Assembly: GCF_002794355.1 (NCBI RefSeq)
Contig: NZ_PGOI01000008.1
Span: 62,001-126,000 of the forward strand
DNA length: 64,000 bases
Origin: Pseudorhodobacter sp. MZDSW-24AT
Lineage (GTDB): Bacteria; Pseudomonadota; Alphaproteobacteria; Rhodobacterales; Rhodobacteraceae
Reading direction: 5' to 3'
The first letter of the stretch is position 1. Each line of letters starts with the position of its first letter. This document shows positions 8,274 through 17,340 of this stretch, in pieces. The notes beneath the pieces were generated by a model. The model ran no database searches, had not been told where the DNA came from, and was given only the letters and a program-made list of their open reading frames with translations. Both the position numbers and the translations under genes were made by a program.

Positions 8274-9539
8274 TCAGGCCGGAGGCAGGATCAGCACGGC
8301 GCGGAAATCATTGACATTGGTCAAGGTTGGTCCGGTAACTACCTGCCCGCCAATGCCAGCAAAAAAGCTGTGCGCATCGTTGCGGGCCAGCGCTTGGGCG
8401 GCGTCGAGCCCGGCCGCTTGCGCCTGCGCCAAGGTGGACGGAGAGATCAGCGCCCCCGCCACCTCGGCCGCGCCATCCACGCCATCGGTGTCGCAGGCGA
8501 TGGCATGGATGCTGGGCGCGCCCTGCAAGGCCAAGGCCAGCGCCAGCGCAAATTCGGCATTCGGGCCGCCGATGCCATCGCCCCGACGGGTGACGGTCAG
8601 CTCGCCCCCCGACAGAAGCAGCACCGGCGCGTCGCCCGGGCGCAGCGTCTCGCGCAAAGCCAGCGCTTCTTGCGCTTGCGCTTGCGCCACGTCGCGCGCC
8701 TCTCCTTCCAGCGCATCGCCCAGCATCTGCACGCGGCAGCCCGCGGCGCGCGCAATCTCGGCGGCGGCGGTCAGCGACTGGATCGGCGCGGCATAGATGT
8801 GGTTCGTCACCCGCGCCAGCCGCGCATCCCCGGGAGGCACCACGCCCGACCCAGCCCGCAAGCACGCGCGCACCGAGGCGGGCACGTCGATCTGCCATTG
8901 GTCCAGCACGGCCAGCGCATCGGCGGGGGTGCTGGCATCGCCCACCGTGGGGCCCGAGCCGATGAAGGCCGGGTCATCCCCGGGCACGTCCGAGATCAGC
9001 AACACCTGCATCCGCGCCGGATGGGCGGCGGCGGCAAGCTGGCCGCCCTTCACCCGGCTGAGGTGTTTGCGCACCGTGTTCATCCGGTCGATCGGCGCGC
9101 CAGAGGCCAGAAGCGCCGCGTTCACCGCCTGCTTTTCGGCCAGCGTCACCCCTTCGACCGGGGCCACGAGCAGCGCCGAAGCCCCGCCGGAAATGAGCGC
9201 GAGAACGAAATCCCCCTCGCCCAACCCCTCTAGCAAGGCAAGCAGCCGCGCGGTGGCCGCCAGCCCTGCGGCATCGGGCACCGGATGCGCGGCCTCGACA
9301 ATCTCGATGCCTTGGCAGGGTCGGCCATAGCCATAGCGGGTCAGCACCAGCCCTTCGCAGGGGCCCCACGCCGCCTCTACCGCTTCGGCCATGCGCGCGC
9401 TGGCCTTGCCTGCGCCCACCACCACCACCCGGCCTGCGGGGCGGGGCGGCAAGTGCCCGGCCAACGAGCGCATCGGGTCGGCCACCTCGACCGCACGATC
9501 GAACAGGGCGCGCAAGAACGGGGCGGGATCGGCAAGCAT
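8274..9539 (-). CDS. Glycerate 2-kinase (GckA/TtuD type, MOFRL family)
   Basis: Cytoplasmic kinase of 421 residues converting D-glycerate to 2-phosphoglycerate. The N-terminal DUF4147 domain shows VVVGAGKASARM near residue 40, LISGGASALL near 115, NTVRKHLSRVKGGQLA near 155 and LISDVPGDD near 185. The C-terminal MOFRL domain has LLLSGGELTVTRRGDGIGGPNAE and an aspartate-rich TDGVDG. Older annotations call such proteins hydroxypyruvate reductase TtuD, but the sequence is of the kinase family. It is followed 37-48 bases later by the LacI gene. With the dihydroxyacetone-type kinase it suggests three-carbon intermediates entering lower glycolysis. Confidence 0.93.
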   Translation of the reverse strand: MLADPAPFLRALFDRAVEVADPMRSLAGHLPPRPAGRVVVVGAGKASARMAEAVEAAWGPCEGLVLTRYGYGRPCQGIEIVEAAHPVPDAAGLAATARLLALLEGLGEGDFVLALISGGASALLVAPVEGVTLAEKQAVNAALLASGAPIDRMNTVRKHLSRVKGGQLAAAAHPARMQVLLISDVPGDDPAFIGSGPTVGDASTPADALAVLDQWQIDVPASVRACLRAGSGVVPPGDARLARVTNHIYAAPIQSLTAAAEIARAAGCRVQMLGDALEGEARDVAQAQAQEALALRETLRPGDAPVLLLSGGELTVTRRGDGIGGPNAEFALALALALQGAPSIHAIACDTDGVDGAAEVAGALISPSTLAQAQAAGLDAAQALARNDAHSFFAGIGGQVVTGPTLTNVNDFRAVLILPPA

Positions 9540-9573
9540 GGTCGGGCCTCACATCTGGGTGCCCGTCTGTATA

Positions 9574-9628
9574 GGGCGGGCTTGCGCGCCCGATCAATGG
9601 TGCATCGGGCCGGCTTGCACGCCCGATC
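9574..9628. repeat. Two imperfect 22-bp direct repeats upstream of glycerate kinase
   Basis: Copies at 9574-9595 and 9607-9628 match at 20 of 22 positions (GGCTTGCRCGCCCGATC core), 33 bp start to start. They lie 35-90 bp before the glycerate kinase start. They could be tandem regulator sites; no family consensus is recognised. Confidence 0.6.
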
Positions 9629-9643
9629 CTTGCTTTGTGCAGG

Positions 9644-9937
9644 CTAACACCGCAGCCGAGCGCGCATTTCGCCGCTGTCGCCCTTGAGCGACGACTCGAT
9701 CACCTGGCAGCCCGTGACCTCGGGGATCAGGGCAAGCATGGTGTCGCGGATGGCCTGATGCTCGCCCCGGCGGGCATAGCCCAGCCGGATCACCTCAACC
9801 GCGTTGCCTTTGTGAAACAGGGTGTAACTGCGCCCGTCGCGCTGCACATCGTGGCGGGTGGCGCCAAAGAATTGCGGCGCAGGCTGCGCGCCACAGGCGG
9901 CGAGGAAAAAGAGGAGGAGGAGGAGAACTCTACGCAT
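9644..9937 (-). CDS. Small lipoprotein of unknown function
   Basis: A 97-residue protein with a short basic start, a leucine-rich hydrophobic stretch and a lipobox (FFLAAC) that predicts lipidation at Cys14 or so and membrane anchoring. The remainder is mixed charge with no family I recognise. A GTG at 9943 could add two residues; the ATG at 9937 gives a normal lipoprotein signal. It is separated from glycerate kinase by the 22-bp direct repeats and is divergent to the entericidin-like gene. Confidence 0.65.
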   Translation of the reverse strand: MRRVLLLLLFFLAACGAQPAPQFFGATRHDVQRDGRSYTLFHKGNAVEVIRLGYARRGEHQAIRDTMLALIPEVTGCQVIESSLKGDSGEMRARLRC

Positions 9938-10107
9938 CCACACAGCATGGCAGAGGATCGGTTAACAAAGTGTGAATCGCCAAAGGCGAAACAAGCCATC
10001 CGCAGGCCGCAAGGCTGGGCAAGCCGCCTTTTGCCGATGCCACGCGCCACAGGGAACCCGGCACCGCCTTGCGCGTTGACGCGTGACATCACCAAGAGGA
10101 TATCCAG

Positions 10108-10248
10108 ATGAACATCCGACTGACCCTTCTGCCGCTGCTTGCCGCCATGACCCTGACCGCCTGCGGCACCGTTGCGGGCGCGGGCCGCGACCTGCAGGTT
10201 GCGGGTGCCGCAATCACGCAAGAAGCGCGCACGGCCGCAGCCAACTGA
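10108..10248 (+). CDS. Entericidin-like small lipoprotein
   Basis: A 46-residue gene. The product begins MNIRLTLLPLLAAMTLTACG, a compact lipoprotein signal with lipobox LTAC, followed by GTVAGAGRDLQVAGAAI, the glycine/alanine-rich pattern of the entericidin EcnA/EcnB family. Entericidins are small membrane lipoproteins described in E. coli as a toxin-antidote pair; no partner gene is seen here, so a stress-related envelope role is only inferred. AAGAGG precedes the start at good spacing and an intrinsic terminator follows 23 bases after the stop, marking a single-gene unit. Confidence 0.82.
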   Translation: MNIRLTLLPLLAAMTLTACGTVAGAGRDLQVAGAAITQEARTAAAN

Positions 10249-10270
10249 GCGGATGCGTTTTGGCGCGACA

Positions 10271-10295
10271 AGGCGGGGCTGGGCCCCGCCTTTTT
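10271..10295 (+). terminator. Intrinsic terminator after the entericidin-like gene
   Basis: AGGCGGGGCTGGGCCCCGCC forms a strong GC stem of about 8-9 bp with a very short loop, followed directly by TTTTT on the plus strand. Confidence 0.9.
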
Positions 10296-10395
10296 GCGTT
10301 TCCCCCCGCCCCGCGCGGCTTTGGCCCATGCGGGAACCTCCTGCCCTTGGGCGCGTTGCTCTTGCAGTCAAGAACGGGACCGCGCAGGGGGCGAT

Positions 10396-10911
10396 ATGCA
10401 GATCAGCTTGAACATCAACGGCGAGGATCACAAGGTCGACGTCGACCTGCGCCGATCGCTTCTGGATGTGCTGCGGCACGATTTGGCGCTGACAGGCACC
10501 AAAAAAGGCTGTGACCATGGCCAATGTGGCGCCTGCACCATCTTGCTGGACGGTCGGCGCATCAATTCCTGCCTGTCGCTTGCGGTGATGCATGACGGCG
10601 CGACCATCACCACCATCGAAGGCATCGGCACGGCCGAAGATCTGCACCCCCTGCAACGCGCCTTTGTGGCGCAGGATGGCTATCAATGCGGATATTGCAC
10701 GCCCGGGCAGATCATGAGCGCGCTGGCGATGCTGACCGAAGCCGAAGAAGGCTGGCCGTCCTACATCAGCGAGTCGCTGGAGGCCGAGCCCGACCTCACC
10801 GATGACGAAATCGCCGAGCGCATGTCGGGCAACCTGTGCCGCTGCTCGGCCTACCCGCGCATCCGTCAGTCGATTGCCGAGGCACGCGCACAGATGAGGG
10901 CGGCAAAATGA
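10396..10911 (+). CDS. paoA: Aldehyde oxidoreductase, [2Fe-2S] subunit (PaoA/XdhC-like)
   Basis: Iron-sulfur subunit of a molybdenum hydroxylase, 171 residues, passing electrons from the molybdenum site to FAD. The plant-type ferredoxin cluster site is C-D-H-G-Q-C-G-A-C (about residues 38-46) plus a later Cys; the second cluster site has CGYC (about 99) and CRC (about 140). E. coli PaoA carries a Tat signal, whereas this protein begins directly [18 protein letters not shown], so a cytoplasmic enzyme is expected. The ATG at 10396 follows CAGGGGGC. Its stop overlaps the FAD subunit start by ATGA, and the three subunit genes are all coupled this way. Confidence 0.9.
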   Translation: MQISLNINGEDHKVDVDLRRSLLDVLRHDLALTGTKKGCDHGQCGACTILLDGRRINSCLSLAVMHDGATITTIEGIGTAEDLHPLQRAFVAQDGYQCGYCTPGQIMSALAMLTEAEEGWPSYISESLEAEPDLTDDEIAERMSGNLCRCSAYPRIRQSIAEARAQMRAAK

Positions 10912-11885
10912 AACTGTTCGATTATCACAAGGCCACAGGCCTGTCAGACGCGCAGACCAAGACCGCCGCCGGGGCAACCCTGATCGCAGGCGGCACCAAC
11001 CTTTTGGACCTGATGAAGCTGGAGATCCAAACCCCCGAGGTTTTGGTCGACATCAACCCGCTGGGAGAGGACGAGATCGCCGAGCAGGATGGCGGCTTGC
11101 GGGTGGGGGCCTTGGTGCGCAACGCGGCACTGGCGGCGCATCCGCTGGTGCGGCAACGCTATCCGGTGCTGTCGCGGGCATTGCTGTCGGGCGCCAGCGG
11201 CCAGATCCGCAACAAGGCCACCACCGCAGGCAACCTGCTGCAACGCACCCGCTGCGCCTATTTCTATGACACCGCAAGTGCTTGCAACAAACGCGCACCC
11301 GGCAGTGGCTGCGACGCGCTGGAAGGGCGCAACCGCATGAACGCCATTCTGGGCGTGTCCGAGCACTGCATCGCGGCGCATCCGTCGGATATGGCGGTGG
11401 CCATGGTCGCGCTGGACGCCGAGGTTGCTGTGGAAGGGCCAGAGGGGGCGCGCCGGATCGCGCTGGAAGACCTTTATCGCTTGCCACAGGACCGCCCCGA
11501 TCAAGAGACCACCCTGCATCCGGGCGAGGTGATCACCGCCGTGATCCTGCCCCCGCCGCCCAAAGGCCGGCAGACCTATCTCAAGGTGCGCGACCGCGCC
11601 TCCTATGCCTTTGCGCTGGCGTCGGTGGCGGGGATCGTTTCGGTCGACAACGGGCGCATCACGGCCGCTGCGCTGGCCTTTGGCGGGATCGGTGCAAAGC
11701 CTTGGCGCAACCGCGCGGCAGAGGCCGCTTTGCTGGGCCAAGCCGTCGGCCCCCAAGCTGCAGAAGCCGCCGCCGATGTGCTGCTGGCCGATGCGGTCTG
11801 CCATGGCGACAATGCCTTCAAATCGGCGCTCACACGGCGCCTGATCCACCGCGCCTTGCGCGAATTGACCGGGGAGACCGCATGA
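10908..11885 (+). CDS. paoB: Aldehyde oxidoreductase, FAD/[4Fe-4S] subunit (PaoB-like)
   Basis: Flavin subunit of the molybdenum hydroxylase, 325 residues. The FAD-binding loop is [15 protein letters not shown] near residue 25, with [20 protein letters not shown] near 105. Directly after it comes the cysteine-rich insertion that separates PaoB-type subunits from ordinary XDH flavin subunits ([15 protein letters not shown] and GSGC, about residues 120-142), which binds a [4Fe-4S] cluster in E. coli PaoB. The ATG at 10908 overlaps the stop of the 2Fe-2S subunit; longer in-frame sequence upstream is that gene's shadow. Its end overlaps the large subunit start. Confidence 0.9.
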   Translation: MKLFDYHKATGLSDAQTKTAAGATLIAGGTNLLDLMKLEIQTPEVLVDINPLGEDEIAEQDGGLRVGALVRNAALAAHPLVRQRYPVLSRALLSGASGQIRNKATTAGNLLQRTRCAYFYDTASACNKRAPGSGCDALEGRNRMNAILGVSEHCIAAHPSDMAVAMVALDAEVAVEGPEGARRIALEDLYRLPQDRPDQETTLHPGEVITAVILPPPPKGRQTYLKVRDRASYAFALASVAGIVSVDNGRITAAALAFGGIGAKPWRNRAAEAALLGQAVGPQAAEAAADVLLADAVCHGDNAFKSALTRRLIHRALRELTGETA

Positions 11886-14110
11886 TGGCCAAGGATCAGG
11901 CGACGATGGATGTAACGCTGACGATGGATACGGCCCAGCCCCGGCGGCTTGACCAGATGGTGCAAGGCGTGCTGGGCGGGGCGATGGCGCGCCCCGAAGG
12001 CCCGCTCAAGGTGCGGGGGGCCGCGACCTATGCGGCGGAACATGCCGTGGCGGATCTGGCCGAGGGTGTGCTGGTGCGCGCCACCATCACCAAGGGGAAG
12101 GTCAAGGCCATCGACGAAGCCGCCGCCTTGAAGCTACCGGGTGTGATTGCGGTGCTCACAGGCGGCCCCTTGCTGCGCAATCCTGCGCAGGGTCAGGCCA
12201 GCGAAGCGCCCGAGCAGGTGCTCCCCGAGGTGCATTATTTCGGCCAGCCCATCGCGGTGGTGGTGGCCGACAGTTTTGAAAACGCCCGCCACGCCGCACA
12301 GACCCTTCGGGTCACCTATACCGAGGCCAAGGCCGAGGTGGACCCGGAAACCGCCAGCACGGTGGAACGGCCAAAGAAAAGCCAAATCGAGACCGGCGAT
12401 TTCGACGCGGGCTTTCAGGCGGGCGCGCATCAGATCGACGCGCTGTACCACACCGAGCCGCATACCTCCGCCGCGATGGAGCCTCATGCCTCGATCGCGC
12501 GCTGGGACCAAGGGCGGCTGGAGCTTTGGGGATCGTATCAGATGCTCAAGCACAATGTGGCCGAACTGGCCGATGCCATGGGCCTGCCGGAAAGCAAGGT
12601 GCGGATCCATGCGCCCTATGTGGGCGGCGGCTTTGGCGGAAAGCTGGGGATCGCCCCCGAAGCGGTGGCGGCGGCCCATGCCGCGCGCGAGATCGGGCGT
12701 CCGGTGCGGGTGGTGATGGCACGCCAGCAGGTGTTCGACATGACCTTGCGGCGGACCGAAACCGCCCAGCGGCTGCGGCTGGCCTGTGACGCGACAGGCA
12801 AGATCACGGCGCTGGCGCATGAGGACCGGGTGTCGAACCTGCCGGGGGAGAGCTATTCCGAACCGGTCGCGCAAGGCACGCATTTCCTCTATGGCGGCGC
12901 GGATCGCCGCTTTACCCATGAGGTCGCGCGGGTGCATCGGCCCGCCGCAGGTTCTGTCCGCGCCCCGGGCGAAGCGGTGGGCATGATCGCGCTGGAATGC
13001 GCGGTGGACGAGCTGGCCGAGGCCGCCGGGATCGATCCGGTGGAACTGCGACTACGCAACCTGCCCAAGACCGCCCCCAAGGGCGACCTGCCGTTTTCCG
13101 AAAATGCCTTGGGGCGGTGTTTGAAGGAAGGCGCCGCGCGCTTTGGCTGGGACAAGCGCGGCACGACGGCAAGCCGCCGTGATGGCGACTGGTGGGTGGG
13201 TCTGGGCGTGGCCGCCGCCGTGCGCACCAATGTGCTGGAGGAATCCATCGCGCGGGTCACCTTAGAGCCCGATGGCAGCGCCACGGTGGCCACCGACATG
13301 ACCGATATCGGGACCGGCACCTATGCGATCTTGTCGCAAATCGCGGCGGAAATGCTGGGACTGCGGCCCGATCAGGTGACGGTGAAACTGGGCGACTCGG
13401 ATCTGCCGAAATCTTCGGGTTCGGGCGGCAGCTTTGGCGCACAATCCTGCGGTTCGGCGGTGTTTCTGGCCTGCCAAGGCTTGCGGGCAGCGCTGGCCAA
13501 GCGCCTTGGCACCACCGAAGAAGAGCTGACCCTGAAAGACGGCACCGCCACAAGCGGCAATCGCCGGGTGCCTTTGGCAGATGTGCTGGACTCTGGCCTG
13601 AGCGCCACCGGTCACATCAAACCCGGTGACACCGAAGACGACTTTGCCATCGCAGGCTACGGCGCGCATTTCGCCGAAGTGCGCGTGCATGCCTTCACCG
13701 GCGAGGTGCGGGTGGCACGGATGCTTGGCATCTTCTCGATCGGGCGGGTGCTGAACCGTCTGACCGCCGAAAGCCAGTGCCATGGCGGCATGATCTGGGG
13801 CATCGGTTCGGCCCTGTCGGAAGAGCTTCAGCACGATCGCCGCGATGGGCGCATCGTGAACCACGACTTGGCAGGCTATCATGTGCCCTGCCATCTGGAT
13901 GTGCCGCAACTGGATGCGGTGCTGCTGGAAGACACCCGCGACGATCAGGCCAACCCGATTCAGGCCAAGGGCATCGGCGAATTGGGCATCTCTGGTGCGG
14001 CGGCGGCCATCGGCAACGCGATCTTCAACGCCTGTGGCGTGCGTGTGCGCGACTTCCCGGCCACGCCCGACAAGATCTTCCCGCACCTGCCCTTTGACGA
14101 TTGGGGCTGA
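11882..14110 (+). CDS. paoC: Aldehyde oxidoreductase, molybdopterin-binding subunit (PaoC-like)
   Basis: Catalytic subunit of 742 residues, oxidising aldehydes (family function) at a molybdopterin cytosine dinucleotide centre. Visible family motifs include PHASIARW near residue 200, [10 protein letters not shown] near 250, [13 protein letters not shown] near 360 and [18 protein letters not shown] near 515, with the C-terminal [20 protein letters not shown] containing the catalytic-region glutamate. The ATG at 11882 overlaps the flavin subunit TGA; the long open frame upstream belongs to another reading. PaoC in E. coli is about the same size (732). No PaoD-like insertion chaperone follows within the window. 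Confidence 0.9.
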   Translation: MMAKDQATMDVTLTMDTAQPRRLDQMVQGVLGGAMARPEGPLKVRGAATYAAEHAVADLAEGVLVRATITKGKVKAIDEAAALKLPGVIAVLTGGPLLRNPAQGQASEAPEQVLPEVHYFGQPIAVVVADSFENARHAAQTLRVTYTEAKAEVDPETASTVERPKKSQIETGDFDAGFQAGAHQIDALYHTEPHTSAAMEPHASIARWDQGRLELWGSYQMLKHNVAELADAMGLPESKVRIHAPYVGGGFGGKLGIAPEAVAAAHAAREIGRPVRVVMARQQVFDMTLRRTETAQRLRLACDATGKITALAHEDRVSNLPGESYSEPVAQGTHFLYGGADRRFTHEVARVHRPAAGSVRAPGEAVGMIALECAVDELAEAAGIDPVELRLRNLPKTAPKGDLPFSENALGRCLKEGAARFGWDKRGTTASRRDGDWWVGLGVAAAVRTNVLEESIARVTLEPDGSATVATDMTDIGTGTYAILSQIAAEMLGLRPDQVTVKLGDSDLPKSSGSGGSFGAQSCGSAVFLACQGLRAALAKRLGTTEEELTLKDGTATSGNRRVPLADVLDSGLSATGHIKPGDTEDDFAIAGYGAHFAEVRVHAFTGEVRVARMLGIFSIGRVLNRLTAESQCHGGMIWGIGSALSEELQHDRRDGRIVNHDLAGYHVPCHLDVPQLDAVLLEDTRDDQANPIQAKGIGELGISGAAAAIGNAIFNACGVRVRDFPATPDKIFPHLPFDDWG

Positions 14111-14169
14111 GCCTCTGGCGAGGCTCAACGTCAGGGGCGCCGTGGCCACAGGCCCGGCGCCCTTGGCTC

Positions 14170-14463
14170 TCAGGCCGCCTCGATCACCCAATCCAACCCG
14201 GTGAAACCTTCGCGGAATGCAAAATTCACCAGATGGCTGTCGATGACATAGCGGGCTTGGATCAGGCTCTTGGCATCCTCGGCCACGATCCGCACGCTCA
14301 GCCCTTCGGCATCGGCGGTCAAGGTGGCCGGGCCGGGCTGCAAAGCCACGGTGCCCGTGGTTTCATCAAAGGTGACATCCGTCTTGTGCGAGAAGTGCTT
14401 GCACAGCTGCTGGAGGTATTTCGAGCCGTGTTCGGTTGGGTAACGCGCGGTTGTGATCAGCAT
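14170..14463 (-). CDS. DUF2218 family protein
   Basis: A 97-residue soluble protein of the DUF2218 family (start MLITTARYPTEHGSKYLQQL; end FAFREGFTGLDWVIEA). The family has no assigned biochemical role but is often found with iron and siderophore transport genes, as here, where it is divergent from a siderophore uptake operon with 123 bases between the two starts. It shares that intergenic region and therefore possibly iron-responsive control. No Fur-type box is recognisable by eye. It converges on the aldehyde oxidoreductase large subunit with a short gap. Confidence 0.82.
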   Translation of the reverse strand: MLITTARYPTEHGSKYLQQLCKHFSHKTDVTFDETTGTVALQPGPATLTADAEGLSVRIVAEDAKSLIQARYVIDSHLVNFAFREGFTGLDWVIEAA

Positions 14464-14586
14464 ATCCTAATTCCTTACTGTTTTACATGGAATATCCACT
14501 GGACCCGGTGGCGGCAAGCCGCTAATCAGCGCGGCACCGCGTGAAGCCAGATCTCCAGCCACACGCAAGCCTGAATGGAGACTGTC

Positions 14587-15480
14587 ATGCTGCATGTGCT
14601 TGGCCGCGCGGCCACTGTGCTGTGCCTTGCCACCCTGCCCGCTTGGGCCGATGAGATCACGATTTCCACCGCCACCGGAGAGTCCACCGTTCCCGCCAAC
14701 CCAGCCACGATCGCCGTGCTGGACATTGCGGCCATCGACACGCTCGCCGCCTTGGGCGTGGTGCCGCAAGGCGTGCCAGACAAGCTCTATGTGCCTTATC
14801 TGCAAGATCTTGCCGGACAGGCCACGGTGGTGGGCACCCTGTTCGAGCCGGATCTGGAGGCTTTGGCCACGCTTGCCCCCGATCTGATCATCGCGGGCGG
14901 ACGGTCCTCGACGCAGGTGGAGCCGCTGTCGCAACTGGCCCCCACGGTGGACATGACGATCTGGGAAGATGTGGTGGGCGAAGGCCGCGCGCGCATCGCC
15001 ACCTACGGCTCCCTGTTCGACAAGGCTGACACCGCCGCCGAGCTGACCGCCAGCCTTGATGCCAAGCTGGCCGAGACCAAGGCTGCCGCCGCCGGCAAGG
15101 GCAAGGCGTTGATCGTGCAGGCCAATGGCCCCAAGATTTCCGCCTATGGCGCAGGCTCGCGCTTTGGCTGGATCCACAGCGCGCTGGGCCTGCCGGAAGC
15201 GCATGAAAAGCTGAACCCCGACACGCATGGCGATTCCGTATCGTTCGAGTTCATCGCCGAGGTGAACCCCGACTGGATCATCGTGATCGACCGCGCAGCG
15301 GCGATTGGCGAACAGGCCAGCGCCTCGGACACGCTGAACAACCCCTTGGTTGCGGGCACCACGGCGGGGCAAAAGGGGCAGATCGTCTACCTGTCCTCGA
15401 CGCCCATCTACATTGCGGGCGGCGGCTATACCTCGATGATGACCACGCTGGATGAACTGCTGACCGCTTTCGTCCGGTGA
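14587..15480 (+). CDS. Siderophore ABC transporter substrate-binding protein (FatB/CeuE/YclQ type)
   Basis: Periplasmic receptor for an iron-siderophore complex, 297 residues. A Sec signal (LGRAATVLCLATLPAWA) is followed by the FecB/FatB fold, with IAVLDIAAIDTLAALGVVP near residue 43 as in the CeuE/YclQ branch that binds catecholate siderophores. The ATG at 14587 is preferred over that at 14575 because ATGGAG then serves as ribosome-binding sequence. The last codon overlaps the GTG of the first permease. Operon context (two FecCD permeases, ATPase, TonB receptor) supports the role; the actual siderophore is unknown. Confidence 0.9.
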   Translation: MLHVLGRAATVLCLATLPAWADEITISTATGESTVPANPATIAVLDIAAIDTLAALGVVPQGVPDKLYVPYLQDLAGQATVVGTLFEPDLEALATLAPDLIIAGGRSSTQVEPLSQLAPTVDMTIWEDVVGEGRARIATYGSLFDKADTAAELTASLDAKLAETKAAAAGKGKALIVQANGPKISAYGAGSRFGWIHSALGLPEAHEKLNPDTHGDSVSFEFIAEVNPDWIIVIDRAAAIGEQASASDTLNNPLVAGTTAGQKGQIVYLSSTPIYIAGGGYTSMMTTLDELLTAFVR

Positions 15481-16409
15481 ACCGCCCCGCCCTTCTTCTG
15501 GCGCTGCTGCTTGTCCCGCTGGCCGGGGCAAGCCTTGGCGTGGGTGTCGCCAGCCTGTCGGGAGACGGGCTGGTGTTCTGGGTGTCGCGCCTGCCGCGCA
15601 CGCTGGCGGTGATGCTGACCGGGGCGGCGCTGGCAGTGGCGGGGGTGGTGATGCAGCAACTGGTGCGCAACCGCTTTGTCGAGCCGGGCACCACGGGCAC
15701 GGGCGAGGCGGCGGCGCTGGGGCTGCTGACCGTCACGCTGATTGCGCCGGGGGCGGCGCTGTGGGTGAAGATGCTGGCGGCGACGGCGGCAGGCCTCCTT
15801 GGCACCGCCGCCTTTCTGGCCCTCATCCGCCGCCTGCCGCCGCAAGAGGTGCTCTTGGTGCCGATTGCGGGGCTGGTCTGGTCGGGCGTGCTGGGGGCGA
15901 TGGTGCTGCACATCGGCTGGCAGACCGATCTTTTGCAACTGGTCGGCATCTGGCTGATGACAGGTGAGTTTTCCGGCGTGATCGCGGGCCGCTATGAGCT
16001 GTTGTGGCTGGCCGGACTGGCCGCCGCGCTGGCGATCTTTGCCGCCGACCGCTTTGCGATCCTGGGCCTTGGCGACGGGGTGGCGCGCGGGCTGGGGCTG
16101 AACCCCAGATCCGTGATGCGTCTGGGAATGGTCGTGGTGGCGCTGGTGACGGCGCTGGTGATGGCCACGGTGGGCATGGTGCCCTTCATCGGCTTGGTGG
16201 TGCCCAATATCGTCAGCCGCGTGATGGGCGACAATCTGCGGGCGAGCCTGCCCGTCACCGCCTTGGGCGGGGCGGCGCTGTTGCTGGCTTGCGATATTCT
16301 GGGGCGGCTGGTGATCCATCCTTATGAGATCCCGGTCAGTGCGGTGCTGGGGGTGTGCGGGTCTGCGCTGTTCCTGTGGCTGTTGTGGCGGGCGCCGCGC
16401 CATGGCTAG
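15477..16409 (+). CDS. Siderophore ABC transporter permease (FecCD family), first
   Basis: Inner-membrane permease of 310 residues with the multiple-helix FecCD architecture. Diagnostic segments include RLPRTLAVMLTGAALAVAGV near residue 38, VRNRFVEPGTTGTGEAAALG near 61 and VGMVPFIGLVVPNIVSRVMG near 225. Translation starts at GTG 15477, overlapping the binding-protein stop (GTGA). It overlaps the second permease by eight bases. Family members form the channel half of siderophore, heme or cobalamin importers; the FatB-type receptor favours siderophore. Confidence 0.92.
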   Translation: MNRPALLLALLLVPLAGASLGVGVASLSGDGLVFWVSRLPRTLAVMLTGAALAVAGVVMQQLVRNRFVEPGTTGTGEAAALGLLTVTLIAPGAALWVKMLAATAAGLLGTAAFLALIRRLPPQEVLLVPIAGLVWSGVLGAMVLHIGWQTDLLQLVGIWLMTGEFSGVIAGRYELLWLAGLAAALAIFAADRFAILGLGDGVARGLGLNPRSVMRLGMVVVALVTALVMATVGMVPFIGLVVPNIVSRVMGDNLRASLPVTALGGAALLLACDILGRLVIHPYEIPVSAVLGVCGSALFLWLLWRAPRHG

Positions 16410-17340
16410 ATACGTTTTGCTGGGCCTTGCCCTTCTCGCCTCGGCGGCGGTGTATCTGCTGCCCAACCTTGGCGCGAAATGGGAATTCGTGCTGGCCTTG
16501 CGCGCCACAAGGCTCGCGGGGCTGGTGCTGGTGGGTATCGCCATCGCGGTGGCCACGGTGCTGTTCCAGACGGTGGCGCGCAACCGCATTCTGACGCCGC
16601 AGATCATGGGGCTGGATGCGCTGTTCATCTTTCTGCAAACCGCGCTGGTGGCGGGCTTGGGGCCGATCGGCTTTGCCGCCCTGTCCAGCCAAGCCCGCTT
16701 TGGCCTTGAGGTGGCGCTGCTGATCGGGGCGGCGCTGCTGCTTTTCGGCACCCTGCTGGGCCGGGGGGCGCAGGATGTGCCGCGCATGATCCTGACGGGG
16801 GTGATCCTGGGCGTGCTCTTCCGCTCGCTTTCGGGGTTTCTCGCGCGGGTGATGGACCCGAACGCCTTTGTCATCGTGCAGGCCGAAGTGGCGGCGAGCT
16901 TTTCGCGGGTCAATGCCGGGCTGCTCCCCGTGGCGGCGCTGGCCACGCTGGCGGTGGTGGGCCTTGCGCTGTGGCTGGCACCTCGGCTCGATGTGCTGGC
17001 GCTGGGGCGCCCGGCGGCGGTGTCGTTGGGCCTTGCGCATGACCGTCTGGTGCTCATCGTGCTGGCGCTGGTCGCGGTGCTGGTGGCGGTGGCCACCGCG
17101 CTGGTGGGGCCGCTGTCTTTCCTTGGGCTGCTGGTGGCAGCCCTGGCGCGGCCCTTTGCGGGCACCGACCGCCATTTGCCGGTGCTGATCAGCGCGATGA
17201 TGCTGGCGGCCTTGATGCTGGTGGCGGGGCAAACGCTGTTTGAACGCGCGCTCGGCCAGCAATCCACCCTGCCCGCCGTGGTGGAATTCGCGGGCGGGCT
17301 GGTCTTCCTGTTCCTTCTGTTGCGAGGCCGCATCCGATGA
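16402..17340 (+). CDS. Siderophore ABC transporter permease (FecCD family), second
   Basis: Second inner-membrane permease, 312 residues. FecCD features are RATRLAGLVLVGIAIAVATV near residue 34, the VARNRILTPQIMGLDALFIF region near 60 and LVGPLSFLGLLVAALARPFA near 235. The ATG at 16402 overlaps the end of the first permease (ATGGCTAG), and its stop overlaps the ATPase start (ATGA). Two non-identical permeases match the CeuBC/YclNO arrangement. Confidence 0.92.
   Translation: MARYVLLGLALLASAAVYLLPNLGAKWEFVLALRATRLAGLVLVGIAIAVATVLFQTVARNRILTPQIMGLDALFIFLQTALVAGLGPIGFAALSSQARFGLEVALLIGAALLLFGTLLGRGAQDVPRMILTGVILGVLFRSLSGFLARVMDPNAFVIVQAEVAASFSRVNAGLLPVAALATLAVVGLALWLAPRLDVLALGRPAAVSLGLAHDRLVLIVLALVAVLVAVATALVGPLSFLGLLVAALARPFAGTDRHLPVLISAMMLAALMLVAGQTLFERALGQQSTLPAVVEFAGGLVFLFLLLRGRIR

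Noticed and set aside
14464-14586. Fur box between the DUF2218 and siderophore genes
   Set aside because: No sequence close to a Fur, Irr or RirA consensus could be identified by eye.
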